DNA of 64,000 nucleotides from Gonapodya prolifera JEL478. Taxonomy: Eukaryota > Monoblepharomycota > Monoblepharidomycetes > Monoblepharidales > Gonapodyaceae. The notes beneath the pieces were generated by a model, which saw nothing but the letters and a program-made list of their open reading frames with translations, was not told the DNA's origin and searched no databases. How positions within the stretch are numbered: the stretch's first letter is position 1; the number at the start of each line of letters is the position of its first letter. Both the position numbers and the translations under genes were made by a program. Positions 11,387-23,018 of the stretch are shown one piece after another. The DNA is taken from contig KQ965871.1 of assembly GCA_001574975.1 (NCBI GenBank), forward strand, positions 1-64,000. The letters run 5' to 3'.

Positions 11387-14300
11387 ATGCAGAGCGACAC
11401 AAAAGCCTTTTCATGGCGCTTCGATCCCGAGGTGAGCGGACGCGCAGAGAGTGATACTTGGTGGCGGCTTCAGCTGAAACCCGTGCCTCGCGTCTTCACC
11501 CACGCTCAAGGGTCACATTGGAGGGGGCTCAAACTTCGCGCACTTTCTCTACGGAGCGCCATCGCCATCACCGTCCTGGCGTCTGTTCTTCGCAGGCAGC
11601 CTTTCTCCGCCCCGCCTAATTCCGACGTTGAGGGGAATCTTGTCCTTCTTCGCTGCCGTGTGCCTTGCCCTCGGCAACTTTCCCACGTTTCTCACCGAAG
11701 AGTTTACATATGTCTGCGTCTGTGTTGCTCTTTCAAACCACACGGACCGCGTAGGTGGGGCAATACGGAGTTTGGGCTGTACCATTGTGGGAACATGCCT
11801 GGCAATATCTTGCGCGCTGTTCGGTGAGAATCAAAGTATAATTTTTCTTGATATGACGTCTGAGCGTTGCTTTTCCTCCACCGGCGACAGCTCTGACCAT
11901 ATCCCGTAGTTTTCCCCTCGGCTTGCTTTTCGTTATATTTTTTTGGTCTCTCGCAAGTTGTTTGGCTCTCATAAAATGGCCATTTACCTATACCTCCTAC
12001 CTCTGCGGTAAGTGCTTGAAACTGGAAACCGGTATGCGATGACATCTCACCTATCCCGCCTTCCCATCTTGCATTACCGAAAAGCCTGCATGACATTCTA
12101 CTTCACCCTCGTTCGCAACGACACCCTTCAAGATGCTATACCCGCTACCCTTTGCACCGCTTTCGCATTCTGCATTGGCGCAGCGCTCACCACTCTGTCT
12201 TGCATCATTATCGCACCCACCGCCTCCAGCGGCGCCTTGTACTCCCGAGCGGCAGCGCTCACACGAACGTGCGGGACACTGTTCACGCAAATTGCCCGTG
12301 CGGGCACGAGCAAGATCGTGACGTCGGTCGAGATTGAAGAGATCAAAGCATCTGTAACCACCGCACGGTTTGAACTGGCCATGATGACACGACTCGTTGA
12401 CGAAGAAAAGGTGGGCGACCTTCTAGCGCATACCCGAGCTCTATGAATACCGTTTCTTGGCTGCATCACAGTTTGAGTTCTCATTCCTGAGCACTCACCT
12501 CTCACCCTCGGTATTCACCTCCCTCCAAGCAATGGTCTCCACCTTATCTTCACTCTCTACTACCATTCGCGCCCAAAACGCCTCCCGACACGCCCGTTTC
12601 CTATCGTCACCCAACACCTCCTTCGGGACAGATCAAGCCCGCCCCGTCAACCAACAGCTGCGCCACCTTAAAGCGCACACAGTTGGCGATACTGTCTTTG
12701 GCGACACTATGGGGGGCGCAGAGCTTGCACGAGTCGCACGCGAGTTGAGCCGCGCTGCCAATGGTGCTGCTGCTCCCGCGGCGGGTCCACATTCGGCGGA
12801 CGCAGCCCTGCAGGGGACTCAGGCTCAGGCACAACAGCGCAAGTTTTCGTTGGCGCAGCTCGCTGTGGCGATAGGAGAAGGCGGTGACGTGCATTTTGAA
12901 GACGACGAACCGTCTCCCCTGGAATCGCCCGACTCCCGGTCAGACATGACGGCCGAAATCGAAGCTGATGCTCCCAATTTCGATGTCTCCACCTCTACTT
13001 TTGGCTCTGGGATCTTATCTGAAGGCAACGTTTCGACTCTTCCCGGCGCGGCCACGGAACACCTCAACGTCCTCATTGTGGAAGCAGCAGACGCCATCGC
13101 CGATCTCGCCGAAACGTTTGGAAACACAAGCAAGAACCCGCCTCGTCGTTTCCGCCAAGCCCAGCCTGACCCTGAAGCCGCGAGACAACCCCCGCGCTTG
13201 GGGCGCCGGTACTCCACCATCCCCGTCCACAACATGCACCGACGGAACGCGAGCGTCGCGTCCATGCTGAGTCCTATGCGGGACGGGTTCGATGTGCACC
13301 AAGACGTCATCGTGGAGCACATGTTTGCGGCCAGTACGAGGACGGACGTCGATGCGGCCAACTTGATGGACGTGTTCTTCGTTTTTGGCTTCTTTGAGTT
13401 CTTGCGCCAAGTGCGGCGTCTGGAGTTTGCGGTCAAAGTGCCCGCCGCAGAGCGTCAACCCACGGGGTGGCAATCCGTCAAACGGGTGCTTTGGAAGTTG
13501 GTGTGGACGGTCCAGGACTGGTTGCCACAAGGAGAGACGTCGCTGTATCGCTGGCTGATGAAAAAATTGTGGGATTCGGCGAGGTTTCTTGACTCGTACG
13601 AATATCGATTCGCAATCAAGGTACGTTTCCTTTTGGCAAACGTGTTCCTCCGTCAGTTGTTAAACAATGTCGGTAGGTCTCGTTGGCAGTCACCCTGTTT
13701 TCGATCTTAGCGTTTGTGGAATCGACTCGCGATTGGTTCATCGAATGGAAAGTCAGATGGGCTGTCATTAGTGAGTGATGAACACGATTTTGGTTCGTTG
13801 CGAAATTAATCCGAGTATGCGCAATAGCCATCTTTGCTATTGCATCTCCGACACACGCCGGTGTTCTTCTGTCAGGATTTCAGCGTACTCTTGGCACGTT
13901 GATCGGGGCTTCGGTTGCAGTTGCTTCCTGTCTGGCTTCATCTAGTGTTCCGTACGCATTTGCGGCCTTGTCTATCGTGTCCGTTACCCCATTATTCATC
14001 GCAAAGTACAAAGGAGATCGTGAGTGGCTTTCGATCCTAGTTTCTTCACAGAAGAATGACCGGTGACCCTCTGGTTAAGCTGACTACATGAAAGCGGCGA
14101 CGGTTGCGGAGCTCACGTTTTCTGTAATTGCTATTCCCCAAGTGACGAATACGGCTGCAGGGGAAACTATTTTACGAGTCGCCTACGAGCGCGTGCTCAT
14201 GATTGCACTGGGTTCTGTGATCATCGTTCTTGTTAATCGGCTGATTTGGCCTAGGCTCGCTCGCGTTGAATTGAGGAAATCACTTGGCGAGACGATTGAA

Positions 14301-15076
14301 GGGATTGGCACGTTATAGTAAGTGTTTGCTGGGTGGGTGATTGAGCGGCATTTGTAACAAAGAATCTCGAATTCAGCTCACAGCTTGCAAGTATATTTAT
14401 GACTCGCCGGCGGTTTACGCAAGCAGAGACAGAAAGAATCGAAAGATTGGAACAACGCCTTCAACTGCAGATCATTCAGGAACGGGTCTTACTGTTTCTT
14501 ACCCAGCGGGAACCGCGAGCGCAGGGCACTTTTCCACACAAAACGTTCCACGAGCTAATTCGATCACTTCAGTTTGTGGTTGATCTACTGCGATCGACCC
14601 GTGTTGTACTCTCGCAGACTCATTTCAACGAGGAGCTGGACGAGAGTGATATGCTCTTGCTGGATGCAGACCGTGTCGAGATGTTCCGTGCTGTGCTCGT
14701 CCTCATCTGGATCATCCGAGCAGCCTTGCGAATAAAGCAACCACTCCCTGCTTACTTGCCTGACTGCGTGTCACCGCGAGTCAGATTGAACGAGAAGTTC
14801 CTCAAGTTACGCACTGCAAGTCCTTCCAATGCAAATGCGTGGGCAACACTCGCCTTTTATTCCTACTCGTTTGCCATGACGTTGGTTATTTGGAGACTCG
14901 AGAAGATTGCTTTGTGAGTGCTCGCAATTCTTCTTTGTACATTCAAAGGTAGACTAAAGGTCATTCTTGTCAGATCAATCAAATCGCTGTATGGCGAGAT
15001 CCATGGTGTTGAGGGTCTTTCCTCCAACGAAACGGAGCAAATGCGTCAACTAGAATCCGAAATTTCAACCGATTGA
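11387..15076 (+). CDS. FUSC/ArAE-like multi-pass membrane protein
   Basis: A fungal membrane protein of the FUSC (fusaric acid resistance-like, aromatic acid exporter) group. It has two bundles of transmembrane helices: an N-terminal set (ILSFFAAVCLALGNF, GCTIVGTCLAISCALFG, FAFCIGAALTTLSCIIIA) and a C-terminal set (LAVTLFSILAFV, TLGTLIGASVAVASCL, VLMIALGSVIIVLVNRLIWP). They flank a long cytosolic loop, and a coiled, charged tail ends at 15076. Checked introns are 11824-11890, 12008-12084, 12411-12471, 13621-13676 and about 13771-13829, with more to 14990. Loop and tail match the ArAE_2_N/DUF2421 layout known from fungi. One junction near 11585-11630 needs a frame change I could not explain with a normal intron. 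A role in export of organic anions is inferred from the family; the substrate is unknown. ATG 11387 (MQSDTKAFSW) is a reasonable start; 11315 is possible. Confidence 0.75.
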
Positions 15077-15430
15077 ATCTTCTGAAGCATTACCCTTTTG
15101 GATACCTGTTATGTGTTTGCATCACCCCCTTTTTCTTTTCGCCTTACAACCTATTTCCCCGTTCGATATCTTTATACGCATAGACAAATTTAGACAAACA
15201 TTCGTAGCATCAAATTGTACCCATTAGCTTTTGAAAAATTACTGCACAGTGCACTGAAGCCATATTTGAAAAAGAGGAAGTTTTGTTATACTTATTTCAA
15301 GAACATCGAAACTAATGATGTAAGCCAAGGGGTCGACCTGCACTACAAAGCGGGGAGAAAGGAAGTCGAAGCCCACCCTTTTGAACTGGACCATACCCCC
15401 TCAATCACTTCGATTTCTGCTTTTGCTTTT

Positions 15431-17295
15431 TTAATCATCCCTCTCATCTCTTCCGTCCCTGTCGTCACGAGAGTCGCGGCGGCGGTCCTCACGACTGGGG
15501 CGGCGGTCATCATCGCGACGGTCATCTCTGCTGTCACGGCGTTCGTCGTCTCTGGCTGCACGACGGTCGTCATCACGCCTGTCGTCCCTGCTCCCACGAC
15601 GCTCGTGATGGTCGTCGTCGCGCCTGTCGTCCTTGCTCCCGCGACGGTCGTCGTCCCGCCTGCGACCACCGTCTCGACCACCATCCCTGTTTGATGGGTT
15701 CTTGTCCTAAACATGACAAACATAAAAGATGACGGGGAATCAAGGTGACACACGATGTGGGCAAATGGAGGACAAGGTGAGGTAATAACGGAGGAAACAT
15801 TCACACTCGCTAACCTCGGAGATCGTTATCGTCCTTCCTTTGAACTCAGTGTTATCGAACTTGCTAATAGCAGAATCAACATCATCTGCGTATTGGAATT
15901 CGACGAAACTGTGCGGAGAACAAATACGGATCACTAAAGGAAGCTGATTGTTAAGGTAAAAGTCTGAACTTACCCAACTCCTTCCCTCTCCTTGTGTGCA
16001 TCTGCGAAAGTCACTTCACCGGCACGGCGGAAGTGGTCTTTCAGGTCCTGTTATAGGACCAACCCGCATGACCAACACAAAGAGACAGGTAATGATTAGC
16101 AAATGCGAACGCAAAGGGAATCGAACCGTGATAAAACATAGCGTTGTTTGGAACGAGTCGCCGAGGGAAAAGAATGGTGCAAGTGTGGGTGTGGAGGAGA
16201 GAGAAAAGCCAACACCAGAAATAGTTGAGCGACCAGCGGGTAGACGAGTAGACCACCAGGATCGGGATGAAGACGCAGAGCCAGAACCCAGACCAAGGCC
16301 GCCGTGGGCTTGCCATCCAGAAAAAGGGGAGACCAGCCACCGAGGGAACTCTGGGCTTTCCGTTGGCACGTTTTGATTCCTCCGAACGCGAGTCAAGGCA
16401 CCCTTCCAGTACTGGCCGAGCCGAAGCCATGCCCAGTGTGCGCCAAAGTTTGCTGGCCACTCGAAGCGCCACAAATTGCCGAGGCTTTTGTCCAAGCCAA
16501 TCGAGCTCGCCATGCCATAATGTGGACGGTGGTCCAAGGGGTATCGTCACAATAGTCTCACCTGCCAAGAAACGCTTGGTGAAAGGTTCTCAATGACAAT
16601 TCGGTGAGTGGACCGCGAGGGCGGGGCAAACCTGGACGTCATCACGCGAGTAAGCTTTCAAGGTTCAGAAATGCCACTTTGGATTGTAGATTCGACTTAC
16701 CGCTTCTCCCTCCTTGGGCTGAATTCGCGCTTGCGCTCTCCACGTGCGTGCTCAACGATTATCCTGTGACGATGAGCGATTTAGCACACAGTCAATAATG
16801 AAACGCAGAGAAAAAGACAAATCCTTTTTTTGACGCCAGTCTCTGTTGAAGTTCAATTTCCTCGAACATGATTCAAGGCAGTGTTCAATGGCCAAAGATC
16901 CCGACATGGACCGTGGTGTTCTCAAAACTCTGCCTTCCATTTTCAGGCGACACCAAAAAGGCAGACGGCTTTTTTATAAATTTCCATTCATCGCAACGGA
17001 ACTCCCATGCGCCTGTCAAGCATGTCAATGTGGTGATTGCCAGCAGGTAACACCTTCCCCAGATATGTACGTATTCCATTTCTTGCGCGACGCACCTCTC
17101 GCCGAGAAACCGTGCACCATCAAGCTCCTTCACAGCGTCTTGGGCGTCTCTCGGGTCCTCGTACTCAATGAACGCAAATCCTGCCTTGATGTTGGTTTCC
17201 CTGACACGGCCGAATTCGCGGAAGAGGCGCTCCAGTTCACGCTCCGTGGTGTCGCGGGGCAGCCGACCAACATAGACTCTGGTTACTGGAGGCAT
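15431..17295 (-). CDS. SR-type splicing factor with two RRMs
   Basis: Six exons: 17295-17096, 16763-16701, 16631-16562, 16047 to about 15974, about 15909-15816, and about 15709-15431. RRM1 carries RNP2 VYVGRL and RNP1-like KAGFAFIEYED. It is followed by RIIVEHARG once the 332-nt intron 17095-16764 is removed. RRM2 (HRIVIENL) contains SWQDLKD, the signature heptapeptide of SR-protein pseudo-RRMs, created by splicing across a 514-nt intron (16561-16048). The C-terminal tail is rich in Arg-Asp (RDD/DDRR repeats) with few RS dipeptides. In this family the RRMs bind exonic enhancers and the tail recruits spliceosome parts in the nucleus. Start is ATG 17295, not the upstream GTG. The start codon lies 124 bp from the divergent F-box/JmjC gene. 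Intron lengths are unusual for this window. Confidence 0.9.
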
Positions 17296-17419
17296 CACGG
17301 TTGTGTGTTGGAAATGGCGGAGACAGAGAAGGCGCGTGCACCCCCTACTTGCACCGCCACTTTATTTGTGACTGAGTCTCACCGGGTAAATTTCGATCCA
17401 CCTTCACCTCTACAATTGG

Positions 17420-20400
17420 ATGTCAAGCGCTCCTCCACGCTATGGACCTCCAACGGAGCCCCCGCCACCGCTCCCACCACAGACCGCCTCGTACGCCCCT
17501 CCATCAGAGCCGCCACCCCCGATGCAGGCGACCTACGCACCACCACCACTGCAACCTCCAGACTTTTATGATCCCCGGTTTTCGGGACTTGGTGCAATGA
17601 GGGCACTTTCCGATGAGCTGTTAGTGGAGGGCATACTTGCGCGATACCTTGATGCGAACGTGAGACACGACGCTAAATACTTCACTCCGCAACACAGTTT
17701 TCATTTCATATGCCCACCCGATCGCAGGATCTGACCGCTCTTTCAGCAGTGTCGCGAGTTCTTTATTTGTTCTCCCGAGACGATCAACTTTGGAAGCACT
17801 TATGTCTTTCCAAATGGGCGCTGGGAGTACCTGATGGGGGAAACGTCGTGTTCAAGAGAACCTGGCGGGAAACGTATTATCGACCGGGCAAGATTGAGAG
17901 CGACGGAAGTGCAGGAAATGGGACAGGCCCGCCGGTTTGTGTGATCACCGTACCAGGTAAGAATTTGCTTGTGGGGAATCCGGTTGGCTTGATTAACATC
18001 ACTTTTCGGGCAGGATTCTACTCGCCGTATCTTATTTCAAAGTGGCAGCGGTGTCACACTGATTTCTCAACCTTCGTGGACGTGCCTTCCCGGATCAAAG
18101 CACCGTTCTACGTTCCCGCAATCCCTCCGCCCGAAAAAATGGGGAACAAGTCGTTCTGGCCCTACCCACATTCCCAAACTCGGAATCCTTTTCACGATGA
18201 AATGACTGATGTCCCGAAATTTCTCGGGCGGACAGCCACGCAAGAAGAATTTCTCAACGACGTCGAAAGCAAGCGCATTCCTGCCCTCTTTGGGATTGAA
18301 TTGGTGAAGGACTGGCCAGCAGCAGCACTTGTACGAAACGGTGAGCGGCTCAGTGAGGATCCTCCCAGTGGCACCACTGTTGGTTCAAATCCCGGTACAA
18401 CACACGACTGGGAAATAACAACTCTATTGAGTCACTATCCCAAAACCACATTCAAGATCGGAAACGAGTATGGCCGTCCGCGCCGAGTTTTGATGGATCT
18501 TCGCGACTATGCCGATTACGCAACGCGGAACAATGACGATTCGCCATTGTACATCTTCGATCCTCGATTCGGAGAAAAATGCGCGGACATGCTCAAAGGG
18601 TACTCGGTGCCACCGATTTTCGGCCAAGACTTGCTGGAGTGTTTCGCGAATGATGCCCCTCGCAGCGGCAGCGGCAGCGGAAACTCAAAGAAATCCACTC
18701 CACCATCGTTCACGGGCGTTCCCCCATCGACACCTCCGTTTGCGCCCTCCACGCACCGACCCGACTTCCGCTGGCTAGTCCTCGGACCTGCGCGCTCCGG
18801 AGCCTCGTGGCACGCGGATCCCATGTCAACGTCTGCTTGGAACACGCTCATTGCCGGGAGGAAGCGCTGGGCGTTCTATCCCCCGCACGTTCCCTACCCA
18901 CCAGGTGTCATGGTTGATCCGACGCGACCCATGGGCGCCAACGCTGCCGCTATGGGAATGGCGCGGTGGTATCTGGAGGTGTACCCGAGACTTCCGCTCG
19001 AGATGAGACCGCTCGAGTGCATTCAAGAGCCCGGACAGACCGTGTTCGTACCTGGAGGATGGTGGCACGCCGTGCTCAATTTGTCTCCCGTCAACATCGC
19101 GGTGACGCAGAATTATTTGAGTGAGGGTAATCTGGAGAGCGTCTTGCGGGAAGTCGGGAGAAGCCAAGATGGTCGTGTAAGTCTTCTCTTGGGCTTCTTG
19201 GTGAATTAAAGCTGATGTGCGACCAGCTCTTTTATCACCTCAAACGACACATTCTGCGGCATCACCCACACCTCTTGCCTTATTTCCAATCAGCGGAGAG
19301 TTTGTACTTCCCCGAGTCCAACGACCCGCTGATTCTTTCCGATGGTGCGCGGAATCGTCAGGAACTCGTCTCTTGGTTTGCCGACCCTCATCGTTGGGAG
19401 GCTCGCGTACGCCAAGCTATAGCACTGTCGGATCTTCCGGCGGATGGCGAAATTGAGGCTCTAGGTGGCGGAACGAACCCTGTTTTCCTACACGTTGCCT
19501 CGGGCCATGTGGTGAAATTCTTTTCACACGTGGCGGGTGGCCTTCCGGCGTGGGCGAACGAAGTGGCAGCATATGCCAGAATTGCGTCGTCCTGCACCGG
19601 CTTGACGGATTCCAATTTGGCTGAGCTTGTTCCACAGCTCGTGTCGTTGGGTCTTGCCAATCCCTCGGCAGATGGTACCCGGCAGTGGTTGTGGCCGTAC
19701 ATTGTCACACGTCGTTTGCAAGACGCCGTTTCTCTGGCTGACGCCATGGAACTGCCGGAGTCTACAGGCGCGGACGATGATTTTGGCGCTAATGGGTGGC
19801 GCGAAAGACGACGCGAAAGTGAATTGGACATCAATGACGGGAAGAAGTACTATCTCGACAAGCTACAGGTTGCAAAATGGATGGGGACGTCCGTTCGGGC
19901 GCTCCATCGCTTGCCCGCACTGGGGAAAGTTGACGTCCCAAGGTTTATCGAGAAGCATTCGACCGCTTCAGACACGCAGGGCCTCACAAACTTAGTGCTT
20001 TCGAATCTCAGGACTTCTTTTACTCGCTTTTTGGATGATCAATGGTCTCAGGCTACCGCACGACATGAACGGGCGGCATTACTACCCAAAAATGTTATCG
20101 GTGCCATCGCGGGCTATCTCCATGTTCAAAGCGGGCCAGAGACGGGGGACTTTTCCAGCGGAGTGGGCGCGCATCCTCCAGAGGATAAAGTCTTCAAGAG
20201 CGCTGAATTGGCTTCAGAAGAACAAAGCATATCCTCTACCGTGCGGGTTGGTCTTGACTGGGAGTCACTCCTTAGAATGGACACTTGGGATGGTGGATCG
20301 TCAGGTGCCAGGTTTTTACATGGCGATTTGAATCCCAACAACATTATGGGAGTTTGGAAAGTTGCCCATGTTGAGGGAAGCACTACCGTACTCCATTTCG

Positions 20401-20825
20401 AGCCACAATGGATCATAGACCTGGCGGACTCGCACCAAGGTCCACTGTGCTCTGAACATTCGTTGGAGCAAAAGATTCCCACCTTAGATCCAGTTTTTGA
20501 TTTCGTTCCCATCCTCGTGTCTTGCCTCGGGTCGCGCCCTGACCTTGCGAAAGCGTTTTTGTCGTCATACCGTAACGCATTTTCGTTGACACATGATGTG
20601 GATCGAACACATCTTCCTGTTGCTTCTCGGATTACTCGGTATTGGCTCGGTTGGGAGTTTGAAGTGGTCTTTGGCTGGGGTGTGCGAGGATTTGGGCGAT
20701 TGAGTTCAGACGAGTCGTCGGAGTCCACTAAAGTCGGAAGGGAACATATGCGGAGAACATTTGAGTGCTCTGGCTGGACTGGTTTAGAGAAATTCATGTG
20801 GGGTGGTTTGTTCGACGAAATGTAA
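17420..20825 (+). CDS. F-box / JmjC / APH-like kinase fusion protein
   Basis: Four exons (17420-17659, 17728-17956, 18014-19176, 19227-20825) splice in phase to 1076 residues. A Pro-rich start is followed by an F-box (about residues 60-110: [38 protein letters not shown]). A JMJD6-like JmjC domain follows, with Fe(II) ligands His423 and Asp425 ([13 protein letters not shown]) and His508 ([12 protein letters not shown]), plus the Lys-containing [10 protein letters not shown]. After the 50-nt intron comes a phosphotransferase-like domain: a glycine loop GGGTNPVF near 624, Brenner motif HGDLNPNN with Asp911, and WIIDLAD with Asp942, matching APH/choline-kinase folds. F-boxes dock substrates to SCF ubiquitin ligases, JmjC enzymes hydroxylate or demethylate using 2-oxoglutarate, and APH-like domains phosphorylate small molecules or proteins. 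All key residues are present. Substrates are unknown. The two large parts could be read as separate genes, but the junction has perfect splice signals and phase. Confidence 0.88.
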
Positions 20826-20962
20826 TTACGCACTGTCTTTGTATATGTAGTTTTATTGATGCAGGAGTGGATTGGGGTCCGTGCACCACGACCACAGTTG
20901 CTGCGGACATTTTCGTAGTCTATATCTTTCCCGTCCATCCGCAGACTCGAGAGCCACGAGCC

Positions 20963-21226
20963 ATGGTCGGCCGCGCCGTGTGGAAAGGGCCCACGCTTGC
21001 CAATCTTCCTGCTGCCCTCATTCGCGCGGCGACAGACAAAACCCCCGTGAAAACCGCGGCACGATCCGGAACAGTCTTGCCCTCCTACGTGGGAAAGACG
21101 TTCGCAATTCACAACGGGAAGCAATTCGTGCCAGTGACAGTGGGAGAGGGGATGGTCGGCAGGAAGCTGGGGGAGTTCGTCAGAACACGCAAGACTCCTC
21201 TTTTCAAGGGCGGGAAGACGAAATGA
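20963..21226 (+). CDS. RSM19: Mitochondrial ribosomal protein uS19m
   Basis: A single exon of 87 codons. [16 protein letters not shown] is the typical S19 N-terminus (Gly-Arg-Ser/Ala-x-Trp-Lys-Gly-Pro). It is followed by [24 protein letters not shown] and [14 protein letters not shown], all hallmark uS19 segments that contact rRNA in the small-subunit head. Length matches bacterial and mitochondrial S19 (about 85-95 residues). Cytosolic S15 is longer and has a different N-terminus, so the mitochondrial version fits. ATG 20963 is the first start and gives the canonical N-terminus. No separate targeting extension is visible; the basic N-terminus may itself target the protein. It lies 137 bp after the F-box/JmjC gene on the same strand. 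Confidence 0.93.
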   Translation: MVGRAVWKGPTLANLPAALIRAATDKTPVKTAARSGTVLPSYVGKTFAIHNGKQFVPVTVGEGMVGRKLGEFVRTRKTPLFKGGKTK

Positions 21227-21440
21227 GTGGAGGATAATGACTTTTGATTGCTGACGTTGGTAGAACGGACGCTGTCACTCATATGAGGGGCACATTTTGT
21301 CTCAAAAGCTATTAGCATGCAGCCAGTAACCTTCATGGGGGACTTCAATCGTCTATGTATACCCACCAAGACATCTTGTATTAAAGCACCACGTAGAGGT
21401 CATTGTAGGCGATATGTGAACATGTTGGTATCACTCCGAA

Positions 21441-22577
21441 TCACACCAGGCTAGGTTTAATGCCCATTACCCGTTCATAGAGGTCATCAGCCGTTTTTAG
21501 AGTTGCCTAACGATGCGGTGATATGAAACAAGACGTCTCGCATGATCTTAAACAGGAATGGGTACACACCTGCAACGTCCGGACAGCGTCCCGTCGCCGC
21601 TCCCTGGCCTTCTCCCACCCATCCTTGATTTCCCGACCGTCAATTTTGAACAGAGCCTGCATTACGGTCTCTTGAAGTCGCAAGTGGGTGGTGGTGACAG
21701 GATGGCGAGAAGGGTTGGGCGGTGGATTGCTCGGATCGCAGGGAGGATTGGACCTGATAGTAGTGAGCAGAGGCTCAAGACAAAAGGCTCAGAATTCCAA
21801 CAATGAGGGTAAAGATCATTTCGACACAAAAAGCATACCTCCACCGCTTTCGTGGCTCCTTCCACGATATCGCCAAGCCATCCAACAGTAGCCGCTTCCT
21901 CAGGACTCAGCCCCTCGTCTGCTACTGGAGAAGCGCCGTTGCGAGGTACAGGTGAAGGTCGCGGAGAAGCAAAGCTTTGCCGTTCAGGTCGTTGGGGCGT
22001 GGGCCGGGGTGGTTCTGGAGCTGATGCAGGGGGAAGAACAAGAAGGGACTGCCGACGAATGATTCACGAATCGCATCACTCTGAAAGAAATGAAAACCAA
22101 CCGCCTTCGATCGAATGCCCTGATGCGCAAAACGGCGAGTTGTTGTTGTGATAATCGCTCGCAGTGCGCGAAAGCATCCACTTACGTATTTCGCCAACGT
22201 GCAGTTATCATCCTTCATGGCGACTGGAGCCGACCGATTCAGAGTGAATCTGGATGCCGCTCATCGAAAAACGCTGATCAACGTACCGCCACTGTAGAGA
22301 ACTCGTGCAGGCTTGAAACCTGAAGATGCAACACATCTGGTGAAATCGTGGGCGCGACCAAGCATCGATAAGAGTGGAGCACTCAGTTACATACCGAGAG
22401 TGTTCTCCGCTTCCTCTTTGAGATCAGCCAAGGTTGCATCTCTCGGGATGGTGATGGGGTACTGTCCATTGTTATACTGTTTTCCATTCCCCCTTTTGGG
22501 GGAAGACATGAATTCCTATGCCCCTTGATAACTCGTGCGGACTTGGTCAGATTTACCTTTAGCGTGATTGAGAGCAT
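21441..22577 (-). CDS. UBL-BAG co-chaperone (BAG family)
   Basis: A multi-exon minus-strand gene. The first exon from ATG 22577 (MLSITLK) joins by a short 41-nt intron to a second exon. Together they form a ubiquitin-like domain (QYPITIPRDATLADLKEE, then NTLGFKPARVLYSGGTLI after a GTATGT intron, then MKDDNCTLAKYGI). A Pro-rich linker (PEPPRPTPQRPERQSF) leads to a C-terminal BAG domain: WLGDIVEGATKAVE, LLTTIRSN, LRLQETVMQALFKIDG and WEKARERRRDAVRTLQ. A short last exon ends at 21441. BAG domains bind the Hsp70 ATPase domain as nucleotide exchange factors, and the UBL links the complex to the proteasome, as in BAG1. No membrane anchor is seen, so it is likely cytosolic or nuclear. If the 41-nt intron is wrong, translation would begin at ATG 22509. 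Confidence 0.78.
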
Positions 22578-23018
22578 CCCGGTGGGTAGTAAAGTTGTGT
22601 CCACGGCCAAACGGTGCTTAACTTTCCGGACTGATGGAAACTATGTATTGTACCCAAGTCATATATTCGTTCGACGAGCAACAAATTGAATGGATAAAGG
22701 CAAATAAAGGAAGGTTTCCTTCAAAGAATCCACCGAATTCATTCCTTCCTGGAATTCGCAACTTTAAGAGCCAAGTTTTATAGTACAACAGGAGTTTACA
22801 GTCGCTATTGAGCTCCTGACCCTCTTCATGCGTGTAGAAGGTCGACATGGTCGCAAAAAGAGCAAGGTCGAGAGGCACCCTTGATTTGGGCTCCCCAGCC
22901 TCCACCAATTCCAACAATCAATCCTTTCCCCATCAATCGTCAGCGGGTGACATTTTCGGTTGGTCCTTCGGGACCGGATATTTCACTCCCCAATCTCTGG
23001 ATTCGCCCACAAAAACCG

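Noticed and set aside
12457-13710. A 417-codon frame as an independent gene
   Set aside because: It begins with TTG and is the long central exon of the FUSC-like gene once the 61-nt intron 12411-12471 is removed.
15343-15804. Thr/Val-rich open frame on the minus strand
   Set aside because: It is a shadow of the Arg-Asp repeats of the SR protein tail read in another frame.
16016-16568. Two long overlapping frames of about 175 codons on the minus strand
   Set aside because: They lie inside the 514-nt intron of the SR gene; the spliced RRM2 (SWQDLKD) explains the region better. They could still reflect retained-intron coding.
19215-20825. APH-like kinase as a separate gene starting at ATG 19215
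   Set aside because: ATG 19215 lies inside a 50-nt intron with perfect GTAAGT...CAG signals that joins the kinase in phase to the JmjC exon.
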